Both the position numbers and the translations under genes were made by a program. A DNA stretch of 35,095 nucleotides from Pirellula sp. (GTDB lineage Bacteria; Planctomycetota; Planctomycetia; Pirellulales; Pirellulaceae). The stretch covers positions 1 through 35,095 of the forward strand of contig JAIPFP010000034.1 of the NCBI GenBank assembly GCA_021736575.1, written 5' to 3'. Of this stretch, positions 17,984 to 25,263 are shown one piece after another. The notes under the pieces are model-generated. The model did no database searches, was not told where the DNA came from, and was given only the letters and a program-made list of their open reading frames with translations. Position 1 is the first letter of the stretch. Each line of letters opens with the position of its first letter.

Positions 17984-18333
17984 AGTTTCTCGTGGACGCG
18001 CAGCTTCCTCGCCGCCTGGCAACCCATTTGCAAAGCCTAGGCCATGATGTCCTTCACACGCTCGATTTGTCCAGCGGCAATCGTACGACCGACGCGGAAC
18101 TCAACCAGCGTTCCGTACTCGACCAGCGCATCCTGATTACGAAGGATGCCGATTTCGTGAATTCTTTTCTGTTGCAGGGGCAGCCCTTCCAACTGCTGCT
18201 GGTAGCTACCGGCAATATCGGTAACGTCGAGTTACTATCGCTCATGGATCAACATCTTCCAACCCTCCAGATCGTGTTCGCTCAGGCAGCTTTCGTAGAA
18301 TTAAATCATCAAGGCTTGGTGCTTCATGCTTAA
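17980..18333 (+). CDS. DUF5615 PIN-like toxin
   Basis: A 117-residue protein of the DUF5615 PIN-like family, usual partner of DUF433. It begins at GTG 17980 with KFLVDAQLPRRLATHLQSLGHD; acidic residues of the PIN-type active site are visible in FLVDAQL and in LITKDADFVN. PIN toxins cut RNA, though activity in this subfamily is not well established. It overlaps the antitoxin by four bases (GTGA), so the two are co-translated. Its end overlaps the next frame (ATG 18326). Confidence 0.82.
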   Translation: MKFLVDAQLPRRLATHLQSLGHDVLHTLDLSSGNRTTDAELNQRSVLDQRILITKDADFVNSFLLQGQPFQLLLVATGNIGNVELLSLMDQHLPTLQIVFAQAAFVELNHQGLVLHA

Positions 18334-19168
18334 CGCCACCATCGTCGAGAATCTGTGGGCGAAGTACGCCCTAGACAACCTGATCGAGAAGACCGAGGCT
18401 CTGATTGCCAAGTATCAGGCGATCAAGCAGGGGATGATGCACGACCTGTTCACCCGTGGCGTGGACGAGCACGGCCACCTGCGGCCCACTTACGAAGAAG
18501 CCCCCGAACTCTACAAACAGTCTGAGTTGGGTTGGATACCGAACGAGTGGAAGGTAGACCTTGTCGAGAATGTGCTGGAGCGAATCATAGACTATCGGGG
18601 AAAGACACCCCAGAAGACTGATAACGGAATACCGTTGATAACGGCTAAGAATGTCCGCATGGGATTCATCGACGATGAGCCAGCGGAGTTCATTGGCGAA
18701 CATAACTTTGAAAGCTGGATGACGAGGGGGATTCCGGCCACAGGTGATGTTCTTTTCACCACCGAAGCTCCTCTTGGAAACGTCGCTCAAATCATGACAG
18801 ATGGACGGCTCGCCTTTGCCCAACGAATTATCATTCTTCAAGCGAACAAGAGGCTCGACAACGCATTCTTGAAGTATTTGCTAATGACTGATAGCCCGCA
18901 ACGCTGGATTCGGACCAAAGGTACGGGTTCGACTGTGGAGGGAATCAAACAAAGTGTTTTTCGACGCCTTCCTGTTGCCTTCCCAAAACGAGTTGAGGAA
19001 CAGACTGCAATTGTTATGCGACTCGATTCGCTTGCACGTCAGTCCGAGAATGAACAAGAGGCCCACCGCAAGTTTCAGCTTCACAAAATCGGCCTTATGC
19101 AGGACCTGCTCACCGGCAAGGTGCGGGTGAAGGTGGACGAAGCCGAGGAGGTCGCTGCCCGTGCCTAA
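18326..19168 (+). CDS. hsdS: HsdS specificity subunit, C-terminal half
   Basis: A 280-residue protein; full HsdS is about 400-450. It begins MLNATIVENLWAKYA, a motif that belongs to the HsdM C-terminus, and then enters the central conserved helix of HsdS (LDNLIEKTEALIAKYQAIKQGMMHDLFTRGVDEHG). One target-recognition domain follows (about residues 65-230: WKVDLVENVLERIIDYRGKTP, GIPLITAKNVRMG, LFTTEAPLGNVAQI) and then the second conserved helix (EEQTAIVMRLDSLARQSENE, LMQDLLTGKVRV). The first recognition domain is missing. Half-size HsdS can sometimes dimerise and still specify a symmetrical site, but with hsdM and hsdR broken this is probably a remnant. Confidence 0.82.
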   Translation: MLNATIVENLWAKYALDNLIEKTEALIAKYQAIKQGMMHDLFTRGVDEHGHLRPTYEEAPELYKQSELGWIPNEWKVDLVENVLERIIDYRGKTPQKTDNGIPLITAKNVRMGFIDDEPAEFIGEHNFESWMTRGIPATGDVLFTTEAPLGNVAQIMTDGRLAFAQRIIILQANKRLDNAFLKYLLMTDSPQRWIRTKGTGSTVEGIKQSVFRRLPVAFPKRVEEQTAIVMRLDSLARQSENEQEAHRKFQLHKIGLMQDLLTGKVRVKVDEAEEVAARA

Positions 19169-20033
19169 ACTTCAGCAACGCCCCTTCTCGATCACGATCT
19201 TCGTACCCGATGGCGACCCCGACAGCCTGCGACTTGTCGAAAAGTCGAACTGGACCGGCATCGGCGTCGTCTTCAATCGCACGAACTACAAACAGGTTGT
19301 GATACAAGAGGAGTTCAACAAGACCGGCGTGTACGTGCTTGTCGGTTCATCCGAAGGAAGTGGCCTGCCGACGATCTACATCGGTGAAGGTGATCCGGTC
19401 AAAGATCGATTGAACCAGCATTACAGCAAGAAGGACTTTTGGGATTGGGCCGTGTTCTTCGTGACGAAGGACAACAGTCTGAACAAAGCCCACGTCCAGC
19501 ATCTTGAAGCGAGATTGCTGGAATTGGCCCGTGCTGCCAAGCAGTGCAAGGTCGATAACACACAGAAACCACTTGTGCCAACATTGTCCAAGTCACAAAC
19601 CGCCGACGTGGAGAGTTTCCTGCTTGACGTTCTGAGCATCTTTCCGCTCTTGGGCCTGGGCGTCTTTGAGAAGACCGAGACGACCAGCAAACCAGGCGAG
19701 TTGTTGTTCATCGAAGCCAAGGGAATCAAGGCAACCGGCTACGAAGACCCGAAGGGGTTCGTCGTCATCAAGGGTTCGCAGTTAGTGAAAGACGAAGTGC
19801 CGTCGATTCATGCTTACATGAGCACGCTTCGCAAAGACATGCTGGAGCAAGGCGTGATTTCGGCCAACGGGAATGCTTACGTGTTCAACCAAGACTATGT
19901 TTTCAATTCATCCTCAACGGCGGCAGGAGTGATCCAGGGGCGTACCGCGAACGGACGCAAGGATTGGAAGAACAAGGAAGGCAAAACACTGCGAGAGATT
20001 CAAGAAGCCGCAGCGAACGAGGACGAAGAATGA
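19161..20033 (+). CDS. GIY-YIG nuclease with DUF4357 C-terminus
   Basis: A 290-residue protein from GTG 19161, overlapping hsdS by eight bases. The nuclease module is at about residues 53-125: GVYVLVGS, IYIGEGDPVKDRLNQH with the conserved arginine, and HLEARLLELA carrying the expected metal-binding glutamate. DUF4357 lies at the end (about 205-285: SIHAYMSTLRKDMLEQGVI, YVFNQDYVFNSSSTAAGVI, GRKDWKN). Proteins of this kind are common inside type I restriction loci and may cut DNA, but their role there is unknown. The gene looks intact although the surrounding locus is decayed. Confidence 0.85.
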   Translation: MPKLQQRPFSITIFVPDGDPDSLRLVEKSNWTGIGVVFNRTNYKQVVIQEEFNKTGVYVLVGSSEGSGLPTIYIGEGDPVKDRLNQHYSKKDFWDWAVFFVTKDNSLNKAHVQHLEARLLELARAAKQCKVDNTQKPLVPTLSKSQTADVESFLLDVLSIFPLLGLGVFEKTETTSKPGELLFIEAKGIKATGYEDPKGFVVIKGSQLVKDEVPSIHAYMSTLRKDMLEQGVISANGNAYVFNQDYVFNSSSTAAGVIQGRTANGRKDWKNKEGKTLREIQEAAANEDEE

Positions 20034-20308
20034 CGCCTGCGGAAACTAGACGGGGCAAAAGAGCGGGCCGGCATTGTCTAAGAACTCGGAAAAGAGGAAA
20101 AAAATCGGTGACTTTAGACAGTCCAAAAAAATCTGGTTTAAGTAAGTCCTTTGCTGGCATAGGCTTGCGATTGTCTACTTTCTCGAAAATTGTTTTGCGT
20201 TTAGACAATCGCAACATGTGTCTAAATTGGTCATGGAAGAGTAAATCAAAGATGCGCATGGCGATAATCAGTCTTGAGGGAAACCGTTACGAGATCGCTT
20301 ATGACTAG
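20030..20308 (+). CDS. Possible small basic protein bridging two genes
   Basis: A 92-codon frame that fills the gap exactly: its ATG overlaps the GIY-YIG stop (ATGA) and its TAG overlaps the AlbA_2 start. The peptide is very basic at the N-terminus (TRRGKRAGRHCLRTRKRGKK) and matches nothing I recognise. The DNA is AT-richer than its neighbours and carries repeated TGTCTAAA elements, which argues that it may be non-coding regulatory sequence instead. Confidence 0.3.
   Translation: MTPAETRRGKRAGRHCLRTRKRGKKSVTLDSPKKSGLSKSFAGIGLRLSTFSKIVLRLDNRNMCLNWSWKSKSKMRMAIISLEGNRYEIAYD
20073..20226. promoter_or_regulatory. Cluster of alternating TGTCTAAA sites with 13-bp inverted repeat
   Basis: Five copies of TGTCTA(AA) alternate in orientation at 20075-20081 (+), 20113-20120 (-), 20172-20177 (+), 20200-20207 (-) and 20219-20226 (+). 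The middle two form a perfect 13-bp inverted repeat: 20165-20177 with 20202-20214, spacer 24 bases. The last two form an 8-bp one with an 11-base spacer. They could be operator sites for the AlbA_2 gene downstream, or a structured RNA. Confidence 0.6.
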
Positions 20309-21872
20309 CAAATTGCCGTTCAATATCAGCGATCTGTTGCGTCAGCGAACGGTCGAAGGAGATCGGATCGAGTACAAGGCGGGCTGGAACCCTGATGCGA
20401 TCATCAAGACGCTGTGTGCCTTTGCGAATGATTTTGAAAACCTCGGCGGTGGTTATGTCGTCATCGGACAGGATTGCGATAGGGATGGTCGTGCGATCTT
20501 TCCGCCGGTTGGCTTGAACGACAATCAACTCGATCCAATCCAACGCGAACTGCTGCAGTATTGCCAACTGATCCAACCCACGTACTTCCCTGTCTTGAGT
20601 ATCGAGCAAGTCGAGGGACGAAACCTGATCGTGCTCTGGGCTCCCGGTGGATTGAATCGCCCGTACAAGGCTCCACGTGCAGTGACAGCCAAGACGAAGG
20701 AATACCACTACTACATTCGTCGTTATTCCAGCACGGTTGAGATCAAACCCAACAGCGAAGATGAACAAGAGCTACTGAGATTGACGGCCACCGTTCCGTT
20801 CGACGATCGTCAGTGCCAAAAGGCTGACGCGAACGATCTGCGTTTGTCGATGATCCGCTCGTACTTGAAAGAAGTCCGGAGCGAACTCTATGACGAATCG
20901 GCGCAAATGCCGTTGGTGGACCTTGGTCGTCAAATGAATATCGTCGACGGGGCCGACGAGTTCGTGAAACCTCGCAACGTTGGATTGCTGTTCTTTAATG
21001 ACGATCCGACCCGTTTTATGCCTGGCTCTCATATCGATGTCGTGATTTTTCCGACAGGTCCCGGAGGAGATGAACTGATCGAAAAAACGTTTCGTGGGCC
21101 GATCCATGAACAGATTCGCGAAGCCCTCCTCTATATCGAGAATCGTGTTGTACGAGAGAAAGTAATCAAGCATCCAGGCAAGGCGGAAGCAACACGTTTC
21201 TTTAGCTATCCGATGACCTCGATCGAAGAGGCGCTCGTCAATGCGATGTACCATCGTGGCTACGATCAACGTGAACCTGTCGAGGTTCGAATCAATCCTG
21301 ATGGGATCGATATCGTCAGCTACCCCGGTCCCGACCCGTCAATCCGATTGGAATCGCTGAGCGGTGGCAAGATCATGGCTCGTCGGTATCGGAACCGACG
21401 GATTGGCGAGTTTTTCAAAGAGCTGGATCTCACCGAAGGCCGTTGTACGGGCATCCCCAAGATGCGAGCCGCGATGGAACGCAACGGTTCGCCTGAACCA
21501 AGGTTTTCCACCGACGAGGCTCGGACCCATTTCGCCGTGGAATTGCCTGTCCATCCAGAGCTTGTGGGACTTGTGTTGCGAGACGAGGCCCAAGACGAGG
21601 CCCAAGATGAGGCCCAAGATGATTCGATTGACTTGACGGAAACCGAAAAGCGAATTGTTCGATCGTTGTTACCCGGGCCGAACTCGGTAGCGGAAATTGT
21701 TCAAGCTTTGGGTCAAAAATCGCTCAGCGGCGGAACCAAGCTGGCACTGCAGAAGCTTCTCCAACGAGGGTTGATTTCACTAACGATTCCAAGCAAACCG
21801 AACAGCAAGAACCAAAAGCGACAACTGACTGATAAAGGTCGCCAATGGCTGAAGGAGAAACGCGATGTCTGA
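20301..21872 (+). CDS. AlbA_2 (Schlafen-like) ATP-binding protein
   Basis: A 523-residue protein starting MTSKLPFNISDLLRQ at ATG 20301 (the frame reaches back to a TTG at 20274). The AlbA_2 domain is at about 10-130: EGDRIEYKAGWNPDAIIKTLCAFANDFENLGGGYVVIG. The middle carries an ATPase-like region of the RecG-C type (MTSIEEALVNAMYHRGYDQREPVEVRI, GKIMARRYRNRRIGEFF, GIPKMRAAM). Three DEAQ repeats follow (residue 428 on), then a C-terminal winged helix (TETEKRIVRSLLPGPNSVAEIVQAL). Such genes often sit inside type I restriction loci. The role, transcription factor or defence effector, is not settled. It overlaps the hsdR remnant by eight bases. Confidence 0.82.
   Translation: MTSKLPFNISDLLRQRTVEGDRIEYKAGWNPDAIIKTLCAFANDFENLGGGYVVIGQDCDRDGRAIFPPVGLNDNQLDPIQRELLQYCQLIQPTYFPVLSIEQVEGRNLIVLWAPGGLNRPYKAPRAVTAKTKEYHYYIRRYSSTVEIKPNSEDEQELLRLTATVPFDDRQCQKADANDLRLSMIRSYLKEVRSELYDESAQMPLVDLGRQMNIVDGADEFVKPRNVGLLFFNDDPTRFMPGSHIDVVIFPTGPGGDELIEKTFRGPIHEQIREALLYIENRVVREKVIKHPGKAEATRFFSYPMTSIEEALVNAMYHRGYDQREPVEVRINPDGIDIVSYPGPDPSIRLESLSGGKIMARRYRNRRIGEFFKELDLTEGRCTGIPKMRAAMERNGSPEPRFSTDEARTHFAVELPVHPELVGLVLRDEAQDEAQDEAQDDSIDLTETEKRIVRSLLPGPNSVAEIVQALGQKSLSGGTKLALQKLLQRGLISLTIPSKPNSKNQKRQLTDKGRQWLKEKRDV
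21582..21617 (+). repeat. 12-bp in-frame tandem repeat
   Basis: Three copies of GAYGAGGCCCAA encode DEAQDEAQDEAQ in the linker between the ATPase-like part and the winged helix of the AlbA_2 protein. The first two copies are identical and the third differs by one base. Copy-number change would alter linker length without breaking the frame. Confidence 0.85.
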
Positions 21873-22380
21873 GTACACCTTCGTCGAAAAGCCGTTCCTA
21901 GATCAACTCGAAGCCCTGGGCTGGACTGTGATCGAGCACGGACAGGGTATTCCAACCGATCCGACCAAGAGTCTACGTGAAAACTTTCGGGAAGTGACAT
22001 TGCGGGATGTATTCAATCATGCCGTTCGTGCGATCAACACCACCACCGATGGCCGAACGTGGCTCTCGGACAAGCAACTCGACGATCTGCACGATACGTT
22101 GTTCGGTCACTCGGTCCGCAGCTTGGTCGAAAACAATGAAGCCGTTCTCAAACTGCTGTTCCGCTCCCAGGTGGATGCCAACGAGTTGACCGGCGAGCAG
22201 TATCCGAACGTCAAGCTGATTGACTTCGAGCATCCCGAGCGAAACCAGTTCCACGCCGTCAACCAGTTTCGAATCGACACGCCTGGAGCGACCAAGGGTT
22301 TTATCATCCCCGACATCGTGCTGTTCGTGAACGGGTTAGCTACTTTCAAGTTCGAATGGGTGTGGAGCCTAAGTCCGTAA
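21865..22380 (+). pseudogene. hsdR: N-terminal fragment of type I restriction subunit HsdR
   Basis: A 171-codon frame; full HsdR is about 1000 residues. It begins MSEYTFVEKPFLDQLEALGW, typical of HsdR, with AAGGAGAAA upstream. Homology runs through KSLRENFREVTLRDVFNHAVRAIN and stops just after GFIIPDIVLFVNGL, around 22338. That is inside the nuclease domain: the first acidic residue of the PD-(D/E)XK site is present but the ExK part and the whole helicase motor are gone. The last dozen codons are out-of-frame YgjP sequence. It cannot restrict DNA. Confidence 0.85.
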
Positions 22381-22619
22381 GGATTTTCGATCTCCAAAAC
22401 CGTTGGGCATCCTGGACACCCGGCGGGAACATCAATTTTCATTGGAAGTGCATGATGGCTCCGATGAAGATCTTGGACTATATCGTTGTCCACGAACTCG
22501 CCCACCTGTTGTTTCCGAATCACTCAACACAGTTTTGGAACGAAGTAGATAAGATGATGCCTGACTTTCAAGAACGCAAAGAATGGTTAAGAGAGCACGG
22601 CGCGGGCATGGATCTGTAA
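22338..22619 (+). pseudogene. 3' fragment of YgjP-type (DUF45) zinc metallopeptidase
   Basis: The C-terminal part of a YgjP-like peptidase: MGVEPKSVRIFDLQNRWASW, NFHWKCMMAP, the zinc motif HELAH, a further histidine in NHSTQFW, and PDFQERKEWLREHGAGMDL. The N-terminal half is missing; the family is usually about 240 residues. It is in a different frame from the hsdR remnant it abuts. YgjP genes typically follow hsdR, so one deletion from inside hsdR into ygjP explains both fragments. An ATG at 22356 could start an 87-residue peptide that keeps the zinc site. Confidence 0.8.
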
Positions 22620-22735
22620 CCTTTGAATCACGCTTCAGTCGAGTACAAGACGTAGCTCATCAGCTTTTGCAAAAGACAATGACTTGAATCTTACGATTGC
22701 CCCATCGGTCCGACAAACCGGAAGAAGATATATTG

Positions 22736-23500
22736 ATGAAAAACTACGTATGTTATCACAGTGCAGAACGTATGGGGTACGAGTACGAGGGGACAAACTC
22801 GTTTTGTCTTGTAACATCTAAGTCAATCAAGAACGTTGAGGGTAATCGCGTTTGGACTATGTCAGGACATGGCAACCCTAGAGAATACTGGCTACGTTCG
22901 ACTTGGATTGCCGACGAAGTTGGCGAAGTGGATGATGGAGGCGAATTCACAAGATACATTAGGGGAGCAGAGGGGTATTGTTTTCTTCCACCTGTGCGTT
23001 TGAACACCCTTCCATGGTTTAGAGACTTCGTCGAAAGTCGAGTCAACTTCAGCATTGGATTCAGTGCGATGCAGGAAGTATTTGTCGAGAAATTCGAGTC
23101 GCTATGGGACGAGCATCGACAGAGCATTACCGTCCTCCCAAACTGGGAAGATCCCATTGACCCCAATAGGACATTTGTCGAAGGGTCAGTAAAGCAAGTA
23201 TTGGCAAACGCATACGAGCGAAGTGAAGCAGCAAGAACCGCATGCATTCGACATCACGGGACAACTTGCGTGGTTTGTTGTTTCAACTTCGGGCACAAGT
23301 ACGGTCCGAGTGTCGAAGGCTTGATTCATGTGCATCATCTTCGAGAACTAAGCGCAATCGGTGAAAGCTATGTGGTCGACCCGATTATCGATCTTCGTCC
23401 TGTCTGTCCAAATTGCCATGCCGTGATCCATAGTCGTAGTCCCGCCCTGACGATCCAAGAAGTTCGCAATCTTCTTGGTGAAAACTTTGTGAGCAATTAG
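22736..23500 (+). CDS. HNH endonuclease with N-terminal possible sensor domain
   Basis: A 254-residue protein; ATG 22736 follows GGAAGAAG. The C-terminal HNH module (about residues 165-245) is complete: CVVC at 178, LIHVHHLRELS with the paired histidines, and DLRPVCPNCHAVIHS with the asparagine and last histidine plus a second CxxC pair for zinc. The N-terminal 130 residues (RVWTMSGHGNPREYWLRSTW, FLPPVRLNTLPWF, NFSIGFSAMQ) look like a PUA/EVE-like fold that could read modified bases; this is my inference. That layout would suit a type IV restriction enzyme acting alone. It lies 116 bases after the ygjP remnant. Confidence 0.8.
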   Translation: MKNYVCYHSAERMGYEYEGTNSFCLVTSKSIKNVEGNRVWTMSGHGNPREYWLRSTWIADEVGEVDDGGEFTRYIRGAEGYCFLPPVRLNTLPWFRDFVESRVNFSIGFSAMQEVFVEKFESLWDEHRQSITVLPNWEDPIDPNRTFVEGSVKQVLANAYERSEAARTACIRHHGTTCVVCCFNFGHKYGPSVEGLIHVHHLRELSAIGESYVVDPIIDLRPVCPNCHAVIHSRSPALTIQEVRNLLGENFVSN

Positions 23501-23551
23501 AAACATAACATAACTCTATTGGCTTTTACGGAGCCATGAAGGCAGATACTG

Positions 23552-24700
23552 ATGCAGGGCAAGATTTATATTCTCCAAGATCAATCGAAACTATCTCCAA
23601 TGGCGGAGACACAGTGGGACGCAGAGCACAAATTGCAACAACTGATTGCCGAGTACCCAGATTTACTGGGTGGTGATCAAATAGACGTGGAGAACCACCG
23701 TCGATGGCTGCTAGTTACCCGCGAAATGCCTATGCAAGGAGAGGAGCCCAATACGACTAGGCTTTCACTCGATCATTTGTTTCTGGATCAGGACGGGATC
23801 CCCACGCTGGTAGAGGTCAAGCGTGGCAGTAACGCTCAGGTACGTCGTGAAGTGGTTGGGCAGCTGCTTGACTATGCGGCCATTGCAACTTCTAGTTTGA
23901 ATGTCCGAGACATCCAAGCAGCCCTCAGTAACAACGGGGCACCGGCGGATAGCAGGCTGGAAAAGTTTCTCGGAGAGGACGCAAATTTGGAAGAGTTCTG
24001 GCAACGAGTACAATCCAATTTGGATCGCGGGCAACTGCGTTTGATCGTCTTGGCAGATTCGATCCCTGCGGAACTTCGTCGAGTCGTGGAATTCTTGAAT
24101 AGACAAATGAATCCCGCCGAGTTTCTTGCTGTCGAAGTCAAGCAATTCGAGTACGAGGGGCAAAAGGTCTTGGTTCCAAGAGTTTTAGGAGTAACCGAGG
24201 CGATACGTCAAAAAAAGTCGCCGGTAGCAACGATTGGTAAGCAATGGGATGAACCGATGTTTATGGCTGCTATCGAAGAGAATGCTGGCGTAGAAGTCCG
24301 TACGCTTGCCGAACAATTGTTGCGTTGGATTACGCCACAAGTTACTAACATCTTCTGGGGGCAAGGACAGAAAAACAGTTGCTTTATCCCTACGATTCGA
24401 AAAGGTAAAGTCGATTATCAAGTATGCAGGGTAAACTCGGATGGTGTTTTCGTATTTCCGTTCGATTGGCTTAACAAGAAAACCCCATTTGACGACGGCA
24501 CGGTCCTTTCAGAGCTTCTCTCCAAGATCAATGCGATTCCAGGAATTCGCAATCGGTTCGGAGAGGAAAAATTGGCAGGTCGTGCACGATTTCCTTTAGA
24601 GGACATTTTGGAAATCCAATCGGTAGAGGCTCTCAAGTCCGTTCTCACCTTTATTGTCGAATCGGTTAACTTAGATCCCAATATGGTTTCAAAAGCCTAA
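23552..24700 (+). CDS. PD-(D/E)XK nuclease-like protein (DUF91/NucS-like)
   Basis: A 382-residue protein. The N-terminal part contains a likely PD-(D/E)XK core: EHKLQQLIAEYPDLLGG, LSLDHLFLDQDGIPTLVEVKRG with the D..EVK pattern, then RREVVGQLLDYAA, as in DUF91 and NucS-like nucleases. After residue 190 (AVEVKQFEYEGQKVLVPRVLGV) follows a second half (230-380) that I do not recognise. No partner gene is obvious, but the HNH gene 51 bases upstream in the same direction suggests a shared transcript. It could belong to a nucleic-acid defence function. Family assignment is moderate. Confidence 0.55.
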   Translation: MQGKIYILQDQSKLSPMAETQWDAEHKLQQLIAEYPDLLGGDQIDVENHRRWLLVTREMPMQGEEPNTTRLSLDHLFLDQDGIPTLVEVKRGSNAQVRREVVGQLLDYAAIATSSLNVRDIQAALSNNGAPADSRLEKFLGEDANLEEFWQRVQSNLDRGQLRLIVLADSIPAELRRVVEFLNRQMNPAEFLAVEVKQFEYEGQKVLVPRVLGVTEAIRQKKSPVATIGKQWDEPMFMAAIEENAGVEVRTLAEQLLRWITPQVTNIFWGQGQKNSCFIPTIRKGKVDYQVCRVNSDGVFVFPFDWLNKKTPFDDGTVLSELLSKINAIPGIRNRFGEEKLAGRARFPLEDILEIQSVEALKSVLTFIVESVNLDPNMVSKA

Positions 24701-24862
24701 TGGTCGATGCGAGAGAGAAAGCCAGTCTGGACATCCAGTCCAATTTGATCGACGCGCGACAAGAGAGCCGGTGCGACACTTGCTGTACCCACGTTTGATG
24801 GCGGTTTGGCAGACGTAATAGCGATAGACTTTGCTTTTCTTCTTGGTCAGGCAATGTACCAT
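24700..24862 (-). pseudogene. Remnant of a large serine recombinase (zinc-ribbon region)
   Basis: On the minus strand, MVHCLTKKKSKVYRYYVCQ and AIKRGYSKC match the zinc beta-ribbon segment of large serine recombinases, with two of its cysteines. The upstream CxxC pair and the whole catalytic domain are absent. A shift to a neighbouring frame continues as RVDQIGLDVQTGFLSRID. No intact recombinase is in the window. Confidence 0.55.
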
Positions 24863-24975
24863 GGCGTATCCTCAGGAGGGACGTTGCCTGAAAGCATGTA
24901 GCGACAAGTTTCGTTCATGCGACGCCAATCGAAATCACATAACACCAGTTCAGCCCTTCTCCTGACGCAATTCAT
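24847..24975 (-). CDS. Small unidentified ORF beside the recombinase remnant
   Basis: A 42-residue frame starting MNCVRRRAELVLCDFDWRRM and ending MLSGNVPPEDTPWYIA. It overlaps the recombinase remnant by 16 bases in another frame. The composition looks protein-like, but I do not recognise it and it may be another fragment. The remainder of 24701-25044 shows nothing else. Confidence 0.25.
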   Translation of the reverse strand: MNCVRRRAELVLCDFDWRRMNETCRYMLSGNVPPEDTPWYIA

Positions 24976-25044
24976 TGAGCGTTGCTTTTCAGCCCGGAAG
25001 GAGCGAGATACAATTTAAATAAACACAACAAACGGGAGGCGGAA

Positions 25045-25263
25045 ATGACGCAAAAAGAACTGCTGACGGCCATCGAAGCCTTACCCAAAGAACTTCAATT
25101 CGCCCTCGCGAACTCAGTGTTGGATCGTTTGGCAGTCGAAGGTCCGCCGCCAATCTCCGAGCAAAACAAAGCGGAATTGGTGCGACGCGAGGAGGTGTTT
25201 TTTTCTGACCCGCATAAGGGTGAATCTTGGGAGTCCGTTCGTGAGGAACTCTTCGGAAAGTGA
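25045..25263 (+). CDS. Addiction-module antitoxin (TIGR02574-like)
   Basis: A 72-residue protein starting MTQKELLTAIEALPKELQFAL, with GGGAGG upstream. The conserved pattern of addiction-module components is seen: an N-terminal helix ending in a hydrophobic stretch, EQNKAELVRREEVF, and a C-terminal SWESVREELF. Such antitoxins pair with ParE/RelE toxins. The stop overlaps the toxin's GTG start (GTGA). Confidence 0.8.
   Translation: MTQKELLTAIEALPKELQFALANSVLDRLAVEGPPPISEQNKAELVRREEVFFSDPHKGESWESVREELFGK

Noticed and set aside
20073-20226. Integron attC sites (GTCTAA...TTAGAC pattern)
   Set aside because: The AAC/GTT core triplets needed for attC are missing and no integrase or cassette array is present.
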